64,000 nucleotides of DNA from Rusavskia elegans (Eukaryota > Ascomycota > Lecanoromycetes > Teloschistales > Teloschistaceae): NCBI GenBank assembly GCA_011316305.1, contig SAUG01000007.1:310001-374000 (forward strand), read 5' to 3'. The notes beneath the pieces are model-generated. The model made no database searches, was not told where the DNA came from, and saw nothing but the letters and a program-made list of their open reading frames with translations. Of this stretch, positions 62,613 through 64,000 are shown piece after piece; within the stretch, counting starts at the first letter, position 1; every line of letters begins with the position of its first letter. A program made the translations under genes and the position numbers.

Positions 62613-63817
62613 ATGAGTACTCCGGCACCCCGTGGATCTGGATCTCCAGAGGATGAGCGCAAAGGTCTTTCCAAATTCGTTCGTCGAGCGAGCAAGGTCT
62701 TCAGAAGGCGAAGCTCTGCTCGAGCATCCATCTCTGGGCCCTCGGACCTCGCTCAGGCACCGTCGGGGGCTGCGGCTGGCGAGACAAGTGCAGCACCGGT
62801 TACTAGGTAGGTGCAATCAAACTCCTTCTCGTCTGACACGGCTGACTCGGGATCCAGCCCTGCGCCCATTGAAGAGACTGCGATCGAAGATGAGCCAACT
62901 AAACCACTGCCTGCGACCACGTCGGACCAGCAGCCTTTGAAGCCCAAAACCACTAAGCTGGGCAGTGTAAGGCTTGCCACTACAGCTGCTGATAGTAGCG
63001 CAATCCTGGAAGAGAGGGCGCGTGCGCTGTTTGCAAAATACGGGTTGACCTTGGAACCGGGCGAGTGGACTTCACCGATCAAGCCGGATGCGGAACGCGT
63101 GGAGAAGAAAATCCGGATGCGCATCCATCGAGTTTGCCATCGTTGCCAGACCACTTTTGGCACGGAAAGGATCTGCAACAATTGCAAGCATTCTCGCTGC
63201 AAGAAATGTCCTCGGTCTCCCCCCAAGAGGGTAAAAGAGCAGAAGAGTAAAGGCAAAGGGCCGGGAGGGGCGCCTGCAGCAGTGGCGAGCACGGCTCTGA
63301 ATCTCAAGTCACTCACCATATCGTCCCGAGCGACGGGTAAACAGGTCTCCTACAAGCCTGCAACGCAACGGGTGCGCCGAAAATGCCACAAGTGCGACAC
63401 TTTCTTCGAAGGCAAAGCGCTAGAATGCTCGAGTTGTGGGCACGCTCGATGTCAACAATGTCCACGAGAGCCGTAGGTGTTCAATTTGATTGAGATCTCG
63501 ATACCGTCATGTCACTGACACGGAACAGGCCGAAGAAAGATAAATATCCGGCAGGCTACCCCGGCGACAGCGACTATAACATAGCTACGAGGGAACGGCA
63601 CCCGATCCGAGTGCATGTCAGATGGACGTGCCATCAATGTTCCAAAACATTCCGTGACCTATCAAGAAAATGCGAAGGGTGTGGACACGAGCGTTGCGAT
63701 GACTGCCCACGCAATCCGCCAAAGCGAGAGAAGCCTAAGTTGGACCCGGACGCTGTAAAAAGTGTGGAAGAGCGGATGAAAAAGATGGATATAACGTCTC
63801 GGGCTTCTACTACATGA
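62613..63817 (+). CDS. Triple zinc-ribbon protein, 365 aa, three exons
   Basis: Exons are 62,613-62,806, 62,858-63,472 and 63,529-63,817. The introns are 51 nt (GTAGGT...GGCTGAC...ATCCAG) and 56 nt (GTAGGT...CACTGAC...GAACAG), both with good branch points and consistent phase. Three repeats of C-x2-C-x9/10-C-x2-C-x4-C-x2-C followed by PR(S/E/N)PPK lie at residues 158-182, 241-266 and 304-329. Each has a conserved Cys-His-x-Cys start and a Gly/Lys-His-x-Arg before the last pair. Six Cys plus His per repeat should bind two zinc ions, in a ribbon or treble-clef-like fold. The N-terminus is basic and Ser/Arg-rich (KFVRRASKVFRRR). Proteins of this type are, as far as I can recall, common uncharacterised proteins of ascomycetes. 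The role is unknown; RNA or protein binding is a guess. It is single copy and outside the repeated block. Confidence 0.9.
62807..62857 (+). other. Intron 1 of the zinc-ribbon gene
   Basis: 51 nt, GTAGGT donor, CTGAC branch point, CCAG acceptor. Its length is a multiple of three, but it contains an in-frame TAG, so retention would truncate the protein before the zinc repeats. Confidence 0.88.
63473..63528 (+). other. Intron 2 of the zinc-ribbon gene
   Basis: 56 nt, GTAGGT donor, ACTGAC branch point, ACAG acceptor. It splits a proline codon in the PREPPK motif after the second zinc repeat. Confidence 0.88.
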
Positions 63818-64000
63818 CAGTAGAATTAGTTATGGGCGTGTATTGACGCATGGACTTGACGATTATGGAATGTTACGACAGCGCAGTTGATGAGCTCAGC
63901 ATTATTGATATACCTATTTCTTATGTCTATGAGTATCTTGCTGTTCAGTCTCTGGTTATTCCATTTTTCATCTCTTCTCTTCTCTAGCAGCAAGACGGCC
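63818..64000. other. 3' flank of the zinc-ribbon gene
   Basis: Probably the 3' untranslated region. No gene start is seen before the window ends. Confidence 0.5.

Overview
The window looks like accessory or subtelomere-like DNA of a filamentous ascomycete (Pezizomycotina). The reasons are 45-70 nt introns with GTNNGT donors, a Zn(II)2Cys6 cluster gene, an intron-containing tRNA-Gln, and massive C-to-T/G-to-A decay at CpA/TpG with CpG kept, which is the signature of repeat-induced point mutation (RIP). No telomere repeat, rRNA or CRISPR is present and the species cannot be named.

Layout. (1) 1-18,767 is 'copy A', an extremely AT-rich, RIP-destroyed copy of 35,889-59,751 ('copy B'). It is cut by the left edge of the window, so it continues outside. 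It carries four hAT-like elements with 8-bp target duplications, one unclassified 0.9 kb insertion and a roughly 640 bp (ATT)n tract, all absent from copy B. (2) 18,768-35,888 ('X') is a moderately RIP-decayed, once protein-coding region in which old reading frames can still be followed between TAG/TAA stops. (3) Copy B begins RIP-decayed (35.9-36.7 kb) and then becomes GC-normal and largely intact. It is interrupted by a 10.1 kb RIP-decayed Ty1/Copia-type LTR retrotransposon (38,019-48,142), which contains a 3.3 kb nested LTR element and two solo LTRs. (4) Copy B ends 26 nt before an intact tRNA-Gln(UUG). (5) 59,862-64,000 is ordinary single-copy sequence with one clear three-exon gene for a triple zinc-ribbon protein.

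Genes of the duplicated block, as read in copy B, in order: a minus-strand 504-codon gene with nuclease-like motifs (split by the Copia element); a minus-strand Zn2Cys6 nuclear protein; a minus-strand unknown multi-exon gene; a plus-strand gene with a very acidic tail; a minus-strand coiled-coil protein; and a plus-strand gene joining a C2H2 zinc finger to a His-Me (I-PpoI-like) endonuclease zinc module. Copy A has the same six genes in the same order as pseudogenes. Because A's left end matches the end of X, the simplest picture is two head-to-tail units of about 41 kb (X + block), the right one ending at the tRNA gene. Several DNA-binding or nuclease-like proteins, the sharp end at a tRNA gene, and the repetition make an undescribed large mobile element a reasonable hypothesis. 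No transposase, tyrosine recombinase or terminal inverted repeat was found to prove it.
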